From contig MU623371.1 of NCBI GenBank assembly GCA_025201765.1, positions 1-64,000 of the forward strand: a stretch of 64,000 nucleotides of DNA, in the 5' to 3' direction. Source of the stretch: Daldinia sp. FL1419. Its lineage: Eukaryota > Ascomycota > Sordariomycetes > Xylariales > Hypoxylaceae. Each line of letters begins with the position of its first letter. Position 1 is the first letter of the stretch. This document shows, one piece after another, positions 1 through 13,563 of the stretch. The position numbers and the translations under genes were made by a program. The notes below the pieces were generated by a model, which worked only from the letters and a program-made list of their open reading frames with translations, was not told the DNA's origin and made no database searches.

Positions 1-89
<89 letters not shown>
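1..89. repeat. poly-C homopolymer run at window edge
   Basis: Eighty-nine consecutive C, then one G and five more C before ordinary sequence begins. It is not the fungal telomere repeat (CCCTAA). A contig-end artefact or a slipped homopolymer is the simplest reading. Confidence 0.95.
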
Positions 90-90
<1 letters not shown>

Positions 91-125
91 CCCCCAAGGA
101 GTAGTTGGACGTGCTATATAGAGGC

Positions 126-163
126 GAGCGACGGGTAACGAGCGACGGGTAACGAGCGACGGG
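126..163. repeat. 14-bp tandem repeat, about 2.7 copies
   Basis: The unit GAGCGACGGGTAAC occurs twice and is followed by its first ten bases. It sits between the poly-C run and the AT-rich block, in one of the few GC-rich patches at this end. Confidence 0.9.
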
Positions 164-906
164 ATGATGAGCCGAGGGAACAAAGAAGGTTATAATAGAG
201 AATGGAAGCAAGAAAGATTGAGTTGAACGTACATTATTTTCATGGGATAAGCTTTAGAGTTAGATGGATTGATTTACCATGTATATTCAATTGTTTACTC
301 TTTCCAACGGTTCATTTTGCGGAAATGGCAATTCAAAAGACTTGGGTGATTTGTGGGGAGCAATCTCAAAAAATAATAATAATAATAATAATGACCCAGT
401 AATTTGTTAAGGCCATATATAATATAATTGGATATTAGTATTAAATATGTAATAGTGATGAGTGGGCATTTTCTGTTATGCCTTAAGTTTTCTTAAGGTT
501 TTTTGTTGTAATAAAAATGTATGAATAATGAAAAATTAATACCTTATTTAATATAATAACCCCACATATTAACCTTATAATTTTTAAATCTTAAATAATA
601 TTATAAACTTATTTTTTTTATATTTTATTATTTTACTTTATATTTCTTAATATATTAAAACAATTTTTAAAATTTAAAAAGGTTAGATTTTAAAGATTTT
701 ATAAATTTTATAAGCCAAATATATGAACTTTTTTCTAATTGGCCAGCCTTACCAGCGTTCTCTGATTGGCCAGCCTTGCACCCAACCATAACCTACCTAA
801 TCAACCATATCTAAATCATCCTAATTAATCAATTACACCTTAATTAATCTATTACTAACCTTAACTTTATTAACCTTATATACAACTATATCTTAATTAA
901 TCAACC
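164..906. other. AT-rich spacer with an interspersed repeat copy (R3)
   Basis: No supportable gene. An AAT microsatellite lies near 368-391. About 473-768 is one copy of a dispersed repeat, here called R3. It contains the perfect hairpin CCTTAAG-TTTT-CTTAAGG at 481-498 and ends near two TTGGCCAGCC motifs. Related copies lie at about 12862-13155 (opposite strand) and 21044-21335. Confidence 0.7.
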
Positions 907-1058
907 TATCACACAATACATAGGGAAAAATTATGATTGTAAAATTCAAGTTGTTATTATTATTATTTAAATTCTAAAATAAAATAATAAGACTTTTTAT
1001 GGAATTGTTGTAAGGGAGAGAATTTTTCTATATTATTTTTAGGCTTACTAATTCAATA
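907..1058 (-). repeat. LTR of the 907-6327 element (left copy)
   Basis: 152 bp, aligning base for base with 6176-6327. The differences are almost all transitions. The same LTR recurs at 33361-33511 in the other orientation, where the ends read closer to TG...CA. Confidence 0.88.
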
Positions 1059-4000
1059 CACCCCCCCAAATAAAACCAACAAATAAATCTAAAACGTATA
1101 ACATTAAAAACACAATCTTTTTACATCTCCAAATTAATATATTCTTTTAATTATACTTCTTTAATAACTTCCTCATTTATTTTCTATTTCTATTATATTA
1201 TCTTATCCACATTTTTAAATACTTTGATTTTCAAATAATCTAAAATATCTATTAAATTTATTTATTCTTTAAAACAGATATACTTCTCCTTTAACAACAC
1301 TTTTATAAACCTATTTATACTCATATCTTTTAAACTAATATAATCAATTTTAATATAACCTCTTTAAATTTCCTATTTAAATCAATAATTATATATATTC
1401 ATATATTTTAATTTTATTTTAAATTTCTTAACATTTTTAATAATTAATCCAATTATTTATTTATTATTGTACAATAAAAATATAATTTAATCTTCAAATT
1501 CAATTTCAAAATCCTTAATTAATTATAATATATAAAATCTTTTTTTTATAGTTTAAACCAAAATAAATAATTCAATTTTAATAATAAAGGTAATAATTAT
1601 ATCTTATTTATTAACTCTTTAACCAATTATTTTATTAAATAGTTTTATTGTATATATTTGTGAATTTTTTTGATTAACCATATTATCAGTAAATGAGGTA
1701 TTGTTGATGATTTCAAAAACATTACCTCCATCTAGTTCTAGGATATATTTTTATATATATTAAAGATATTATATAATTTGGTTAATTATTGTATGATATT
1801 TTGGGTTTGGATTTAGATTGAATTGGGTTAGCCTTAAATAGGTAAATATAATATTGGATTAGGTAATTATTGCGATATATAAGATTGAGTTTATTTTTTA
1901 TTGATATTATTATATTAATTAAGATGAAGTTATTTTTATATAAGGTAGTAGTTCTTCTTTTATTATAAATATTTTAAAAATTCTTTTAATTATTCTTATT
2001 AGGTTAATAATTTTGTTAATATAAATAAATTAGTTTAATCAAATTTGATATTATATTTAATTTCAAATTATTTTAATTTTAAGAAATTATTGTAATTCAT
2101 TATTTTTAATTAATTTATATTATTTTTTAAGTTTAAAAATAATTGATTTAATTTTTGGTTTAGTTTTTTTTTAATATGCTATAATAATATTATCCATATA
2201 TACAAAAAAGAAGATTTTATTTTTAATAAATATGTATGGTTTTTGGGATATTAAAATAAAGCTAAATTCTTTCAAAAATTTTTAAAAACTTTTATTATCA
2301 AAAGAAAAACAATTTTTAAAAATTGTAAAATGTTTTAATAATGTAAAATATCTTTTTTAATTATTAATATTTTTAAAATATATATATAAACATATCTTTT
2401 TTAAGTTTTATATTTATAAATATATTTATTATATTATATTATATAAATTTAAAATTATATTTAATTATTATTATTATTAGTATTTGGAAACATTTTCTAA
2501 TAAATATAAAAATATAAGTTTCTTTATTATTAATTGTTTATTAATTTTTTTTTATTATTAAATATGTTTTGTATTGTTAGAAAAAATTATGTTTGTTGGT
2601 TTTATAAATATAAATCCATATATATCCAAGCATTTGTTTATTTTTACATTAATTATTTAATTACAATATAATCTCCCAGATATATATATTGATGTAGCTT
2701 TTAAGGTGGATTTATTTAGTTTTTTAGAATATTTTGCATAATGGATGATTTTGGATGTCCGAATGTTGTTTTGGAGGTTTTAGTAGGTTTTTTTTATATA
2801 TTTTCTTATATTTATTAGTTTTTATTGGAAATATTTAAACAAAATTACTTAAATTTTTTTTATTATATTAAGGGGGTTAATAAGTAAATTTTAATATTTT
2901 TATTTTATTAATTATATATTTTTTATATATGTTAATCCTATTTATTAAAGAATTAGTATAAAATGCTACTTTTTATAATATGTAATATTTATTATTAGGA
3001 GTGATGTAAGGGGTTATTAATATCTTAATATAAATAGTGAATAACGTTGCTGATGGAAAATTATCCAAAAAAAATAATAAATAAAAATATGCCTTTATAT
3101 AAAGGTAATTAATTTTTATAGTAGAGGTTTTTTCTTTTTTATTTAATAACCTATCTGATTTTATTAGTTTATTAATTATACCTAATATATTTATATTTTT
3201 GGTTTGTTTTAAAAAATTTGTTTAAATATTATTATATGTATTTACTTTTTTTTTAGGTTAAAAATTTTGGATAGATTTTAGTAAATTATTATATTAATTT
3301 ATTTTATAAGTTATTAATTCATTTTTAAATTTATTTTATAATTTTTGAAGATTATTGTTAAAAATCTTATTTTCTTTAAATGTAATATTTTTTAATTCTA
3401 TTACCTTATTAATATATAAATTTTAAATTTTATATATATTTATAGATATATAATTTATTAAAAAGTTTATTTATATTTTGGGATTAAATTTTCTTAGTTT
3501 ATTTGATTTTTTAAATATTATTATTATTATAGTGTAGGTTTTATAATTATATATTTAAAGGTAATTTTATTAAGGTTTTTAATTATAAATTATAAAATTA
3601 TTATTTATACCAACATATATATAAAATTGATTATATGATGTTTATTAGTTTATTTTATATTATAATATTTAATTATATAAATATATTATTACTTTATAAA
3701 TTTTGGGTTATAAGGAATAAAATAATTTTAAATATGCTTTTATAGTTTTCACCTTATTTTTGATTATACCTCCTAAGTATTCGGTAGTATTATTTTAAGT
3801 TTGTGTGTAAGCTGCCAAGGGTTTGATTTTTATATATAAATTTTTTAGGTATATATAAATTATTAATTTTTTTTAATAATTTTTTAATTAAATTCATAAA
3901 TTTTTAGAATAATATTATATTAAGTTTTTAAGATATTAATAAAATTTTTTAAGATTTTAATAATTAATATTACCATTTAATTTATAAGATAATAATTAAA

Positions 4001-6175
4001 CATTATATTGGTTTATTAATTTATAATTAATAATAAATTTATAAAATTATTATTTAATTTTTTAATATTATGAAAATTAAGAATTAATCTTACTCCTAAG
4101 ATTTTATCAATATATTTAAATATTTAATTTATTTAATATTTGGTTTTAGTAATAACACATATTTCATAATTAATTATTTTAATTCTTTTAATTTAAATTC
4201 TAATATTTATTTTAATAAGATTTTCTAATATTTATAGGTTTAAATATCCTAATCTTAAATACCATCTAAATATATTTACTATTAATATTTACCTTTTCCA
4301 ATTAAATTTATTACATTATATATAGAATGTTAATTCAAACATTTCAAAAAAAATATGTTTAAATATGAATTAATTAAAATAATTAATAAATTTAATTATA
4401 ATTTCATTATTTTAAAATTTTAAATAAATATATTCCTAATAATTATCCCACCAATACCCTTACCTTCTAAAAATTTATAAAAATATAAAATTATAAATGA
4501 AGTTTAAATAATATGTTATATTTAAAAACCTAATTTTTATAATATTATCAACATATTTGATTTTAATATTAATATATTTATAACCTAATATTTAGATTTT
4601 ATTATTTCCAACAATAATATATTTTTCTAAAAATTTTTTTTTGTAATTAATAAATCTTAATATTTAATTAAAAATATATATTGTAGTTTTTAAGTCTAAT
4701 ATAATTAAGTTTTTTAAAGGATAGTAATTTATATTATAAATAACATTTATAATATTTATTATAAATATTATTCCTAATTCTAAAGTTATTATTTATTTTA
4801 ATAATTAATTTTTATTTTCTTAATTAATTATATTGTTTTTATTTTTTTTTTGGGGTTATTAAAAATTTTTATTTTCACTACTAATTTAGGGTTATATTTA
4901 ATTTTTTCTTATATAAATATATTAAATCATATATTAGTCCTAAAATATTTAAAATGTTTTGATTTAATAATATAAAAGTATTTTTCAATTTTATAAAAAT
5001 TTAAATAAATTTTATATTTATTATGTTTATATTTATGTGTTAGTGGATATAAATATTGGTTAATATTTATATTATTTTTTTTTATTTATTTAAACTATTT
5101 TAATATTTATTTAGTTGTTTATTTTATTTAACCAATCTTTTTTTACAAAAATTTTCTTTTTTATTAGAGTTGTTAATATTGTTGTTTTTGTGATAAATAA
5201 TAAAAATACTTTTGTGGACCTTTTTTTTTCCCTTTTGGTTTATATTTATGGTATGGGTATAATCTCTAAAAAAATAAGTGATATCTTTAAAAATTAATAT
5301 TTTATTATTAGTTTTTTTTTAATATATTATCATTTAAATAAATATCTATTTTTAAAATATTAATATTATTATTTATAAGATAATTAAAAACCATTTTTAT
5401 AAATTAATAATAATAATAAATTTTTTATTTATTTTATATAATATAATTACTTCTTAAAAAATAATTTATTCCTCCTAATTTTTAAATTGTTTTAAAAATA
5501 ATATCATTATTTTTTTATAATGCTTTTTTATTTTATATTTATTAAAATTAATATTAAAGATTTTTTTAAAAATAATATATTTTTTTTAAATATTTTAGGT
5601 TAAAAATAAAACCAATATTTAATAAGATTTTAATATAATTTTTACTATATAATTTAAAAATTAGATTAATTTATTACATTTAATATTATATAAAGTTATG
5701 GTTTATATATATATTTGTATATTTTTATTATAATAGAACTTTTTAACTAACATAAATTAACCTATATTATAAGGGTAAGTATTTATAATAAAGCTATTAA
5801 ATATATTTATTACATTACCTCATCTATTTTTTTTAAAGGTTAACAAATTGTTTAAATTTTTAAAATTAACTTTGTAGTTTTTGATATTTAATTATACTAA
5901 CCAAAAAATTAAAAAAAATAAAGGTTTCTTTGTTAAATTAATATTTTTTAAATTCAACCAATCTCATACATTTAAATTATAAGTTAAAATTATAAAAACC
6001 TAATTCCATACTTCCCAATTGTTAAATATAAGTAATTAGTTTTTTTTTTGCAGTATTTTTGAACAATATTATTTAATTAAATATAATTAAAATTATATTA
6101 AACATATATTTATACAACACAATTAAGTTAATATTAATTATATATTTATATCAAGATATAATTAAAATTTTTAAT

Positions 6176-6327
6176 TATTATATAATATATAAAGAAAAAT
6201 TATAATTATAAAATTTAAATTGTTATTATTATTATTTAAATTCTAAAATAAAATAATAAGGCTTTTTATGGAATTGTTATAAGGGAAAGAATTTTTCCAT
6301 GTTATTTTTAGGCTTATTAATCCAACA
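6176..6327 (-). repeat. LTR of the 907-6327 element (right copy)
   Basis: 152 bp. Its last bases are CCAACA, followed directly by the CAACC duplication. It is more AT-converted at its left end than the 907 copy. Confidence 0.88.
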
Positions 6328-6332
6328 CAACC

Positions 6333-7047
6333 TTATATTTAATTACATATTAAATTAGGGTAATATAATTACATAATTAAAATTATTTTATAAGATCTTA
6401 TTAGTTTCTATCTTTATAAATTTTTCTGGATATATATTAATCTTTAAAAATTAATTTTTATTTAATCAAATCATATTTTCTATCAAAAATTTAAATAAAA
6501 TAAAAGATATAAGGTGATTATATTTTAAAAAAAAATATTAGAATAATTAAGTAAAAAGATTAATAAAAGTAACTACCTATTAATAATAATGCATATTGAA
6601 AATTATATTTAATAAAAGGATAGAAAAGTATATATTATTTAATAAAAGTTTTATAAAAGTAATCCTTTTAAAACTATAATGGATTTAATTTGATTAAATA
6701 AGAAGATAACTCCTAAAAACCTATTTATGTTTAAAAAGCTTGTGGAAATCTTAGAAGGGTTGGTTTTATAGAGTTTTGTAAGGTAGCTTCAATTACATAA
6801 TCATATTATTTTGGTTTAATGATTTTGTAGAATTTAATCTGATTAGATAAGAATTAATTCTTAAGGGCCAATATATTAAATAAAAGTTTTGATTGGATAA
6901 GAACTCTAATAATTAAATATAATGTAATTATATTTTAAGGTATTAAAATAATTAAATAAAAAGTTAATAGAATTAATTGCTGATAATGGTAACTAGTATT
7001 TAAGAGATAGAATAAATAATATATTTAAGAAGAAATAATATTATTAT
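6333..7047 (-). mobile_element. Degraded LTR-A fragments
   Basis: Several partial minus-strand copies of a ~390-bp LTR family, here called LTR-A, are recognisable. Their markers are motifs near 6715-6835, such as the block before ATTTTGGTTTAA, and renewed starts near 6890. No gene is visible. Confidence 0.6.
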
Positions 7048-7844
7048 TAAATAGGAACTTTGATAACTTTTGCAGGATATGCTCTATATTTCAACTAATC
7101 CTTAATAACCAAAGGCTATATAAACTTGAAGATATAAGGTGACTATATCCTAAAAGAGGTATTGAAATGATTAAATAAATGAATTGCTATATATGACTAC
7201 TCTGTAATAATAATACATATAATAAGGTTATAGGCTTAAAAGAATATATATTATTCATATAAAGCTATATAAAAAACAACTCTTAATGAACTATATAGAA
7301 CTTGAATTGATCAGGCAGGAAAACAACTCTTAAGGGCTTATATTGAACAGGAGCTCTAATAGCTCTTGTAGGATATGCCTTATATTTTAATTAATCCATA
7401 GTAAACCAAAGATTGTATAAGTTAGAGGATATAAGGTATCTATATCCTAAAGAAGGGAATAAACTAATTAGATGGAAGAATAAATATATATAATTATTTA
7501 TTAATGGTAACGCACTTTAGGAAGATATCTTTAAAAAGGAGATTGAAATTATATATTTTTATATAAAGGTTTTATAAAAGTAATTTCTAAAGAATTATAT
7601 ATAATTTAAATTAATTAAACAATAAAATAATTTTTGAAAGCTTATTTATATCTAAAAAAAAACTATAAACCTTAAAAGGGGGGGTTAATAGGGTCCTTTA
7701 GGGTAACTCCTATTACATAATCACTCTATTCCGGTTCAATATATATCCAAACAAATATATATAAACCTTATAAGAAGAAATATTGTATAGATTAATGGGT
7801 TTTCCAAGATAGCTCCTATTACATAATCACATTATATCGGTTTA
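7048..7844 (-). mobile_element. LTR-A copy interrupted by a second LTR-A copy
   Basis: Outer minus-strand LTR-A halves lie at 7048-7342 and 7739-7844. Together they make one LTR whose text continues across the inner insertion. The outer copy's right end is followed by ATAT (7845-7848). The inner copy is listed separately. Confidence 0.75.
7344..7738 (-). mobile_element. Solo LTR-A, 395 bp, ATAT-flanked
   Basis: Begins TGAACAGGAGCTC and ends CCGGTTCA, giving TGAAC/GTTCA terminal inverted ends. ATAT stands immediately on both sides (7340-7343 and 7739-7742). It contains a run of G near 7678-7684, a place where other LTR-A copies differ in run length. Confidence 0.85.
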
Positions 7845-7911
7845 ATATTTTAAAAAAAGGTATAAAAATAATTGGATAAAAGGTCTAATAAAAATAACTA
7901 TTAAACAGGAA

Positions 7912-8192
7912 CTCTAATAGTTCCTGCAGGATATACCCTGTACTTCAATTAACCCATAATAAATCAAAGGTTATACAAACCAGAAGATATAAGGTAACTA
8001 TATCCTAAAAAAAGTATTAAAATAATCAGGTAAGAAATTTAATAAAGGTAACTACTTATCAATAGTAACATGTACAAAATTGGATAGATAATATATTTAG
8101 CAAAAGAATAAACTCATAAATTATTGTAAAATTTATAAAGAAAAATAAAATAATCCTTACAAACTTAATCTAATCAAATAAGAAAACAACTC
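7912..8192 (-). mobile_element. Truncated LTR-A, cut by the 8193 element
   Basis: Starts with a RIP-altered TGAACAGG (TAAACAGG) and follows the LTR-A text for about 280 bp. The text then stops at the start of the 171-bp LTR-B unit at 8193. Confidence 0.65.
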
Positions 8193-8363
8193 TGTTAGTA
8201 GGTACGTATATAAAGTAAAAGCAAAATAATAATAAAGTAATAATAATAAGGGTGAGATTGGTGTATTGAAGTTATTTAAGGAAGGAATTATCTAAGAGAG
8301 AGAAATAAATGAAAAACCCATCCTTATATAATATTAAACTAGAGGTCACCCCAAAGGCTAACA
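8193..8363 (+). repeat. LTR-B unit, 171 bp, TGTTAG...CTAACA
   Basis: A bounded repeat with perfect 6-bp inverted ends, typical of an LTR. It contains AGGTCACCCCAAAGGC just before its right end. A diverged copy starts at 23369, and the terminal ~35 bp recur on the minus strand from 15556. The sequence after it (CAATCCTTAAG...) is also repeated inverted at 15515-15555, so both sites hold LTR-B plus adjoining internal sequence. Confidence 0.65.
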
Positions 8364-9430
8364 CAATCCTTAAGTTTTCAAATAAGATCTTTTATTAAAA
8401 TAAAATTATATTATTATATTAAAACTTTTTAAAAATTATTATAAAAAATTAATAAAAAATTATTAATAAATATTATATTAAACCAGGGTAATATAATTAA
8501 ATAATAAATATTGAACCAATATAAAGCAATTAAATAATAGATATTACCCTATAGAGATTTTATTAGCCTTTTTAAAACCAAACCTTCTAGATCTCCATAG
8601 CTCTTTTAAATATAAATAAACCCTTAAAAATTGTCTTTCTTATCTAATCAACTGAAATTCATCATAATCCTTTAAAAATTATTTTAATAAAATTTTTATA
8701 TAATAATATATAATTTTAATCTTTTTTTTAAATATATTTTCCTATAATGTATTATAATTAATAAATAATTATATATAATAATTTTTTTATCCAATCATTC
8801 TATTACACTTTTTAAAATATAATTACCTTACATCCTCAAACTTATATAACCTCTAACTTATTATAAATTACAAAACATATCCTACAAAAACTATTAAAAT
8901 TAATAAAATCCTAATAAAATATTAAAAATTTATAATTAAATCCATCCTTTTTTAATTAACTAATCCAAACTAATCATAAAATTACTACCATTAAATAAAA
9001 ACTCTAATAATTCCTACAAAATATACTCTACATTTTTATTATACAAAACTCTATAAAAAAATTAATAATTTTATATTTAAAAACTTAAACTAATTAAATA
9101 AAAGAAAATAACTTTTAAAAATTTATTTATATTAAATATAAATTTTAATTAAATAAAAATTTTAATAAATCCTATAAAATATACCCTAACCCTACACTTT
9201 TATTATATAAAATTCTATAATTTTAAAAACTAATAATTCTATATTTAAGAATTTAAATTAATTAAATAAGAAAATAATTTTTGAAAATTTATTTATATTT
9301 AATAAATTTATAAAGACCTTAAAAGGATTTATTCCATAAAAACTAATAAAGTTTTGTAATTTTAATTATATAATTATATTACCTTAAAAAACTAATTAAA
9401 TTCTATATAAATTAAAAAAAAAATCTTAAT
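8364..9430. mobile_element. Nested LTR-A fragments
   Basis: Plus-strand LTR-A starts are at 8479 and, inside that copy, at 8512. Each is preceded by ATAT. Minus-strand fragments follow near 8990 and 9130. All are heavily AT-converted and no reading frame survives. Confidence 0.65.
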
Positions 9431-12110
9431 TCCCTAAGTTTCTTAATCATCGTACTCCTATTTTTTAATTTTTAAATATTTCTTATCTCTATTTAACACT
9501 CTCTAATCTTATTCATCTATTTATTGAGTTAGTTAATTATTATTTAATTATATATAATCAAAAACTCTTTTAAATTCTTCCTATCCAAATTATTTTAAAG
9601 GTATACTCAATTATAATTTAATTACTAACTTTACTAACATCTTTCTAAACCATATATATAAATTAAAACCTTATCTTTCAAAATAAACAATATATTATAA
9701 TCCATATATTATATAATTATTTAAATATAAATCTCCAAAAATATTATTCTAAATAAACTCTAATATATACTTATTACTTATCTTTATATTATATGTATTA
9801 ATTAACTTATACTTAAATAAATGAATAACTTTAGGCATTTTCTTTTAGGGTATTTACTTTAATTATAAATTATTTTTAATTATCTCAAATATTTTAATAG
9901 CTACTAATACTAATATAAGGCTACTAATTACTTATATTATTATTAATTTAGTCAATAACTTTATATAATTATTAAATATTTTATAATAATTATTATTATT
10001 TTTGATTATAATAATTAACTTTTATAATTTATATTTAATTATATATAATATATAAGTATATCAAAATTTATAAATCTAATTATTTTTTTAAATAATTAAA
10101 GATATTATGTGTAATTTTTTAGGAATAAGTTTTCTTAATTTTTCAAATGTTATAATTATTTAATCTTTAATATAATTAACTTACTAAATTAATTTTTTTC
10201 AAATTAAATTAATAATTTATAAATGGTATTTCTTTAAAGTATAAACTATAAAAAAAAATAATTTTAATTGTAAATCTTTACTGCTCATATATACTTCAAA
10301 TTAAATAAATCTATATGTACTAATAAGAATAATATTTAAGCTCTTTATTATATAATTTTAAATGTTAATAAATTAAAACCTCCCTTAAAATTATAACCTA
10401 ACATTTATATTAATTCCTTTTTGTAGAAGATTCTTTAATTAGGTATATCACATATAATTAACTCTTAAAAGGCCATAATATAAAAATCATTTAATTGCTA
10501 TTTCTTAACATATAATTGTAAAATTTATATTAACATTAATAATAAATTATTTTACTAATAATTTGTATTAATCCTTAATAATACTATAATATTCTTAACT
10601 AACCAATCAAATACTGGTATAAAGTCCTGAATTTTTTTAGTATTTATATTTAATTAAAGAAATAGGTTTTTATATTTAATTAATTTATTATATTTAATTA
10701 AATAAATAATATTTATTAATATTTATAATAATTTAATTATTTTATTATAAATAATTAAAATTAATAAATTAATTATATTATTAATTAAATAATTTAATAA
10801 TAACTTAATGTTGTAAGGTATTATTAAATTAATAATAATTTGTAATAATAATATTAATATTAAATATATATTATATAAATTGTTTAGGCCTAATTAAATA
10901 AAATATAAACTTATAAAAAATATAATTTATATTATAAAAAAGAAAAAGAGTATTGTAGAGGTGAAAAAATATTAAAGATAAAAAAACGAATTGATAGTTT
11001 TTTATATTCCAATTTTATAATCATTGTTACTTAAATTAGTAAATGTTTATTGGTTATAATTATAATTTTTATATAATATATATGTTTAAATTTGTACATA
11101 AATATTGAGCAGCATTCTTCAATAGTTTAATCATATTGATCATAAATGGTATCTTTTATTTTAATATATTATGGTTTAATATTATTATGGCTTTTGTTCT
11201 TCCTTTTTCTTTTATCTTTTTTTTCTTTTTTTAGGGTTTATTTTTTAATTTTTTAGCTTATTTATTCCAAAATATTTTATCGCATTTAATCAATTAATAT
11301 TCAATAAATTCAAATATTAAATCAACTTAAGATGTCTTTTTAATTCAAGTCAATAAATACAAGCTCTTCAAATAACAGTTCTATATCATTAATAATATCA
11401 TCAACAACTAATATTCTGGATAATTGTAATAGTAATAATTTAAATAATTAGTTTATTTTTATTATTGTTTTGGTATTTGATTGTATTTTTGCAATACCAT
11501 TTAATCAAATTAATAATATGAACGAACTAAAGAAATACTGGAAGTCAGTCGCTTATATTGATCCTCTCCTCAATTTTCATTATTTTATAAATCTTTTTAA
11601 AAGCAGTCTAAATAATTTGTGGTTGATTAAAACATTTAAATACTTAGTATGATAGAATTTGAAGTCCTTAATAATATTACAACTAATTATTATATTTATT
11701 AGAAAATTAATAATAATAATTTTTGGAAAAACAATCTTTATTATCCTTATTATTATAATATTATTTTATTACAATTATTTGAATAGGTATTATTTATTAT
11801 ATATATTAATATTTATAAAAATAATTTTATTAATAAATATATAATTAAAATTTTGACCAATTTTTATTGTATAAAAGGTTTAATAATATAAATGTTTAAT
11901 TTTCTAAATAAAATTCCTTATAAATTTTGTAAAAAATATTTCTGATTATTTAATTCTAAAATTCATATTAATATATAATTATTTTTTAATTATTATATTT
12001 TTTTAATAAAAATAATTATAATAATTATTTATATATTATAATTAAATATAACCTTTAAGTTTTTAAATTTAAATTCTTACGTGTTTGAACTAATCATATA
12101 CCTCCTATTT
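9431..12110. other. AT-rich, RIP-type DNA of unknown origin
   Basis: About 2.7 kb with no recognisable terminal repeats or protein signatures. Short open frames around 11470-11844 are low-complexity (Ile/Asn/Leu/Phe-rich), as expected by chance at this composition. A slightly less converted patch is at about 11300-11650. I cannot name the element. Confidence 0.6.
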
Positions 12111-12660
12111 ACAAGAACGTAATTAAAAAGAACTCCCCAACAATCAATAAATATAACGGTCGGAAGCTAGCGAAGAAAATACTTTCTTAGGCTTACAATA
12201 TTGCTATATAACAAATGTAATGATCTAATTATCAATCAATCTCTATATATATAGAATTCAAAACAAAATAAAAGAAAACCTAAATAATAATAATAATAAA
12301 ATTTGATCGGTCCGATATGCATTCCTAACCGGGGTCGTAACTATCGTCGTCGTAGCAGGGGCCAGTAAGTGCTCCTTTCGTCTGATCGTGTATATGGTAG
12401 TGGTTTCTAATATATATTTCGTTTTGGGCCCATGTTTTAATGACCTTTTGAAACTTGGTGAACGAATAATTGTTGACTTATCTGATTGGCACCTGCTCTC
12501 TATACGATATTTTCTTTATAACTTTTGGGCTGATCGGCTAGGTAGACGGTACTTCTTGACTTGTGCTAGGTAATTTAACAATAAGAGGGTTTTGCTGTAT
12601 GGTGTCTATGAAGGGTGTTGATAGAGGTACTAAGGGTTTAGTAGAGGTACTTCATAAGGC
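12111..12660. other. Less AT-rich patch, no gene recognised
   Basis: Composition rises between about 12110 and 12640, for example around CCGGGGTCGTAACTATCG. One 61-codon open frame at 12388-12573 resembles nothing I know. It may be a single-copy remnant spared from RIP between repeats. Confidence 0.5.
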
Positions 12661-12861
12661 AATGATATGTTAATCAGACAAAAACACCTCTTAAAGGCCT
12701 ATTCATATCCAGAAAAAGCCTATGGAAACCTTAAAAGAGGTTGTTCTATGGAAACTAAAGGTAGCTTTAATTATATAATTATGTTATATAATTTAATACA
12801 TGATTAAACATAAGGCTAATTAATTAGGATATAATTGGGTATAATATAAGGCTAGCCAATT

Positions 12862-13155
12862 AGAAGAGGCTGGTATGGCTGGCCAATTAAAAAAAAGTTT
12901 ATATATTTGGTTAATAAAATGTAAATAATTTATAAAACCTTTAAAATCAAAGCTTTTTTAATTTAAAAAAATGTTTTAATATCTTAATAAAATAAGGAAA
13001 ATTAATAAAAATTAAAAAAATTAAATATATAAAGTTATTTACGATTTAAAAATTATAAGGTCAATTTAAGGGGTTAACATGTTTAATAAGGTCATTTTTT
13101 TCTCTACCCATATCAATAATCTTCCAACATAAAACCTTAAGAAAACTTAAGGCAT
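12862..13155 (-). repeat. R3 interspersed repeat, inverted copy
   Basis: Reverse complement of the 473-768 repeat. It begins near GGCTGGCCAATT and ends with AACCTTAAGAAAACTTAAGG. It keeps the same TTAAG hairpin. Confidence 0.7.
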
Positions 13156-13563
13156 AGATAGGTACTTCTTGGTTGTAGTATACCATATTAAGGTATGTAA
13201 ATCATACAACCATTAAATTCTTAAAAACCTATTTATATTTATATAAATTTGTAAGAACTTAAGAAAGGTAGGCTCCATAGAGGCTAATAGGACTTTTATA
13301 AAATAAAACCTATTACATAATTATATTACTTTGGTTTATTATTTATAAATAATAATATATTATATAAAATAATATTTAATAAAAAAATAAAAATTTATAT
13401 TATTATATAAAGATTTTATAAAAGTGATTCTTAAAGAATTGTAAAGATTTTAGAAGGGTTGGTTTTATAGAGGTTAATAAGATTTTTATAAAGTAATTTT
13501 AATTATATAATTATATTATTTTAATTTAATATAATTATTTTATTTAAAAATTATATTCATTAT

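Larger units (their letters stand above)
907..6327 (-). mobile_element. Complete, RIP-degraded Copia-like LTR retrotransposon
   Basis: Two direct 152-bp LTRs (907-1058 and 6176-6327) bound 5.1 kb of AT-rich DNA. Both sides carry the same 5-bp sequence CAACC (902-906 and 6328-6332), an intact target-site duplication. The internal bases next to the left LTR are C-rich (CACCCCCCC). Read on the minus strand this is a purine tract immediately before TGTTGG-type LTR ends, so the element's coding strand is inferred to be minus. Size, short LTRs and 5-bp duplication suit Ty1/Copia. The interior has no usable reading frame and its bases look converted by C-to-T change on both strands. The superfamily is inferred from structure only, because no protease, integrase or RT motif could be read. 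Confidence 0.85.

Noticed and set aside
1..89. Telomere
   Set aside because: Pure C without the CCCTAA periodicity of fungal telomeres.
126..163. CRISPR-like array
   Set aside because: The units are directly tandem with no spacers, and the genome is eukaryotic.
5115..11844. Short open frames in the AT-rich block (5115, 11470, 11659)
   Set aside because: Composition is Ile/Asn/Phe/Leu low-complexity, as expected from AT-rich DNA. There are no motifs and they lie inside degraded transposons.
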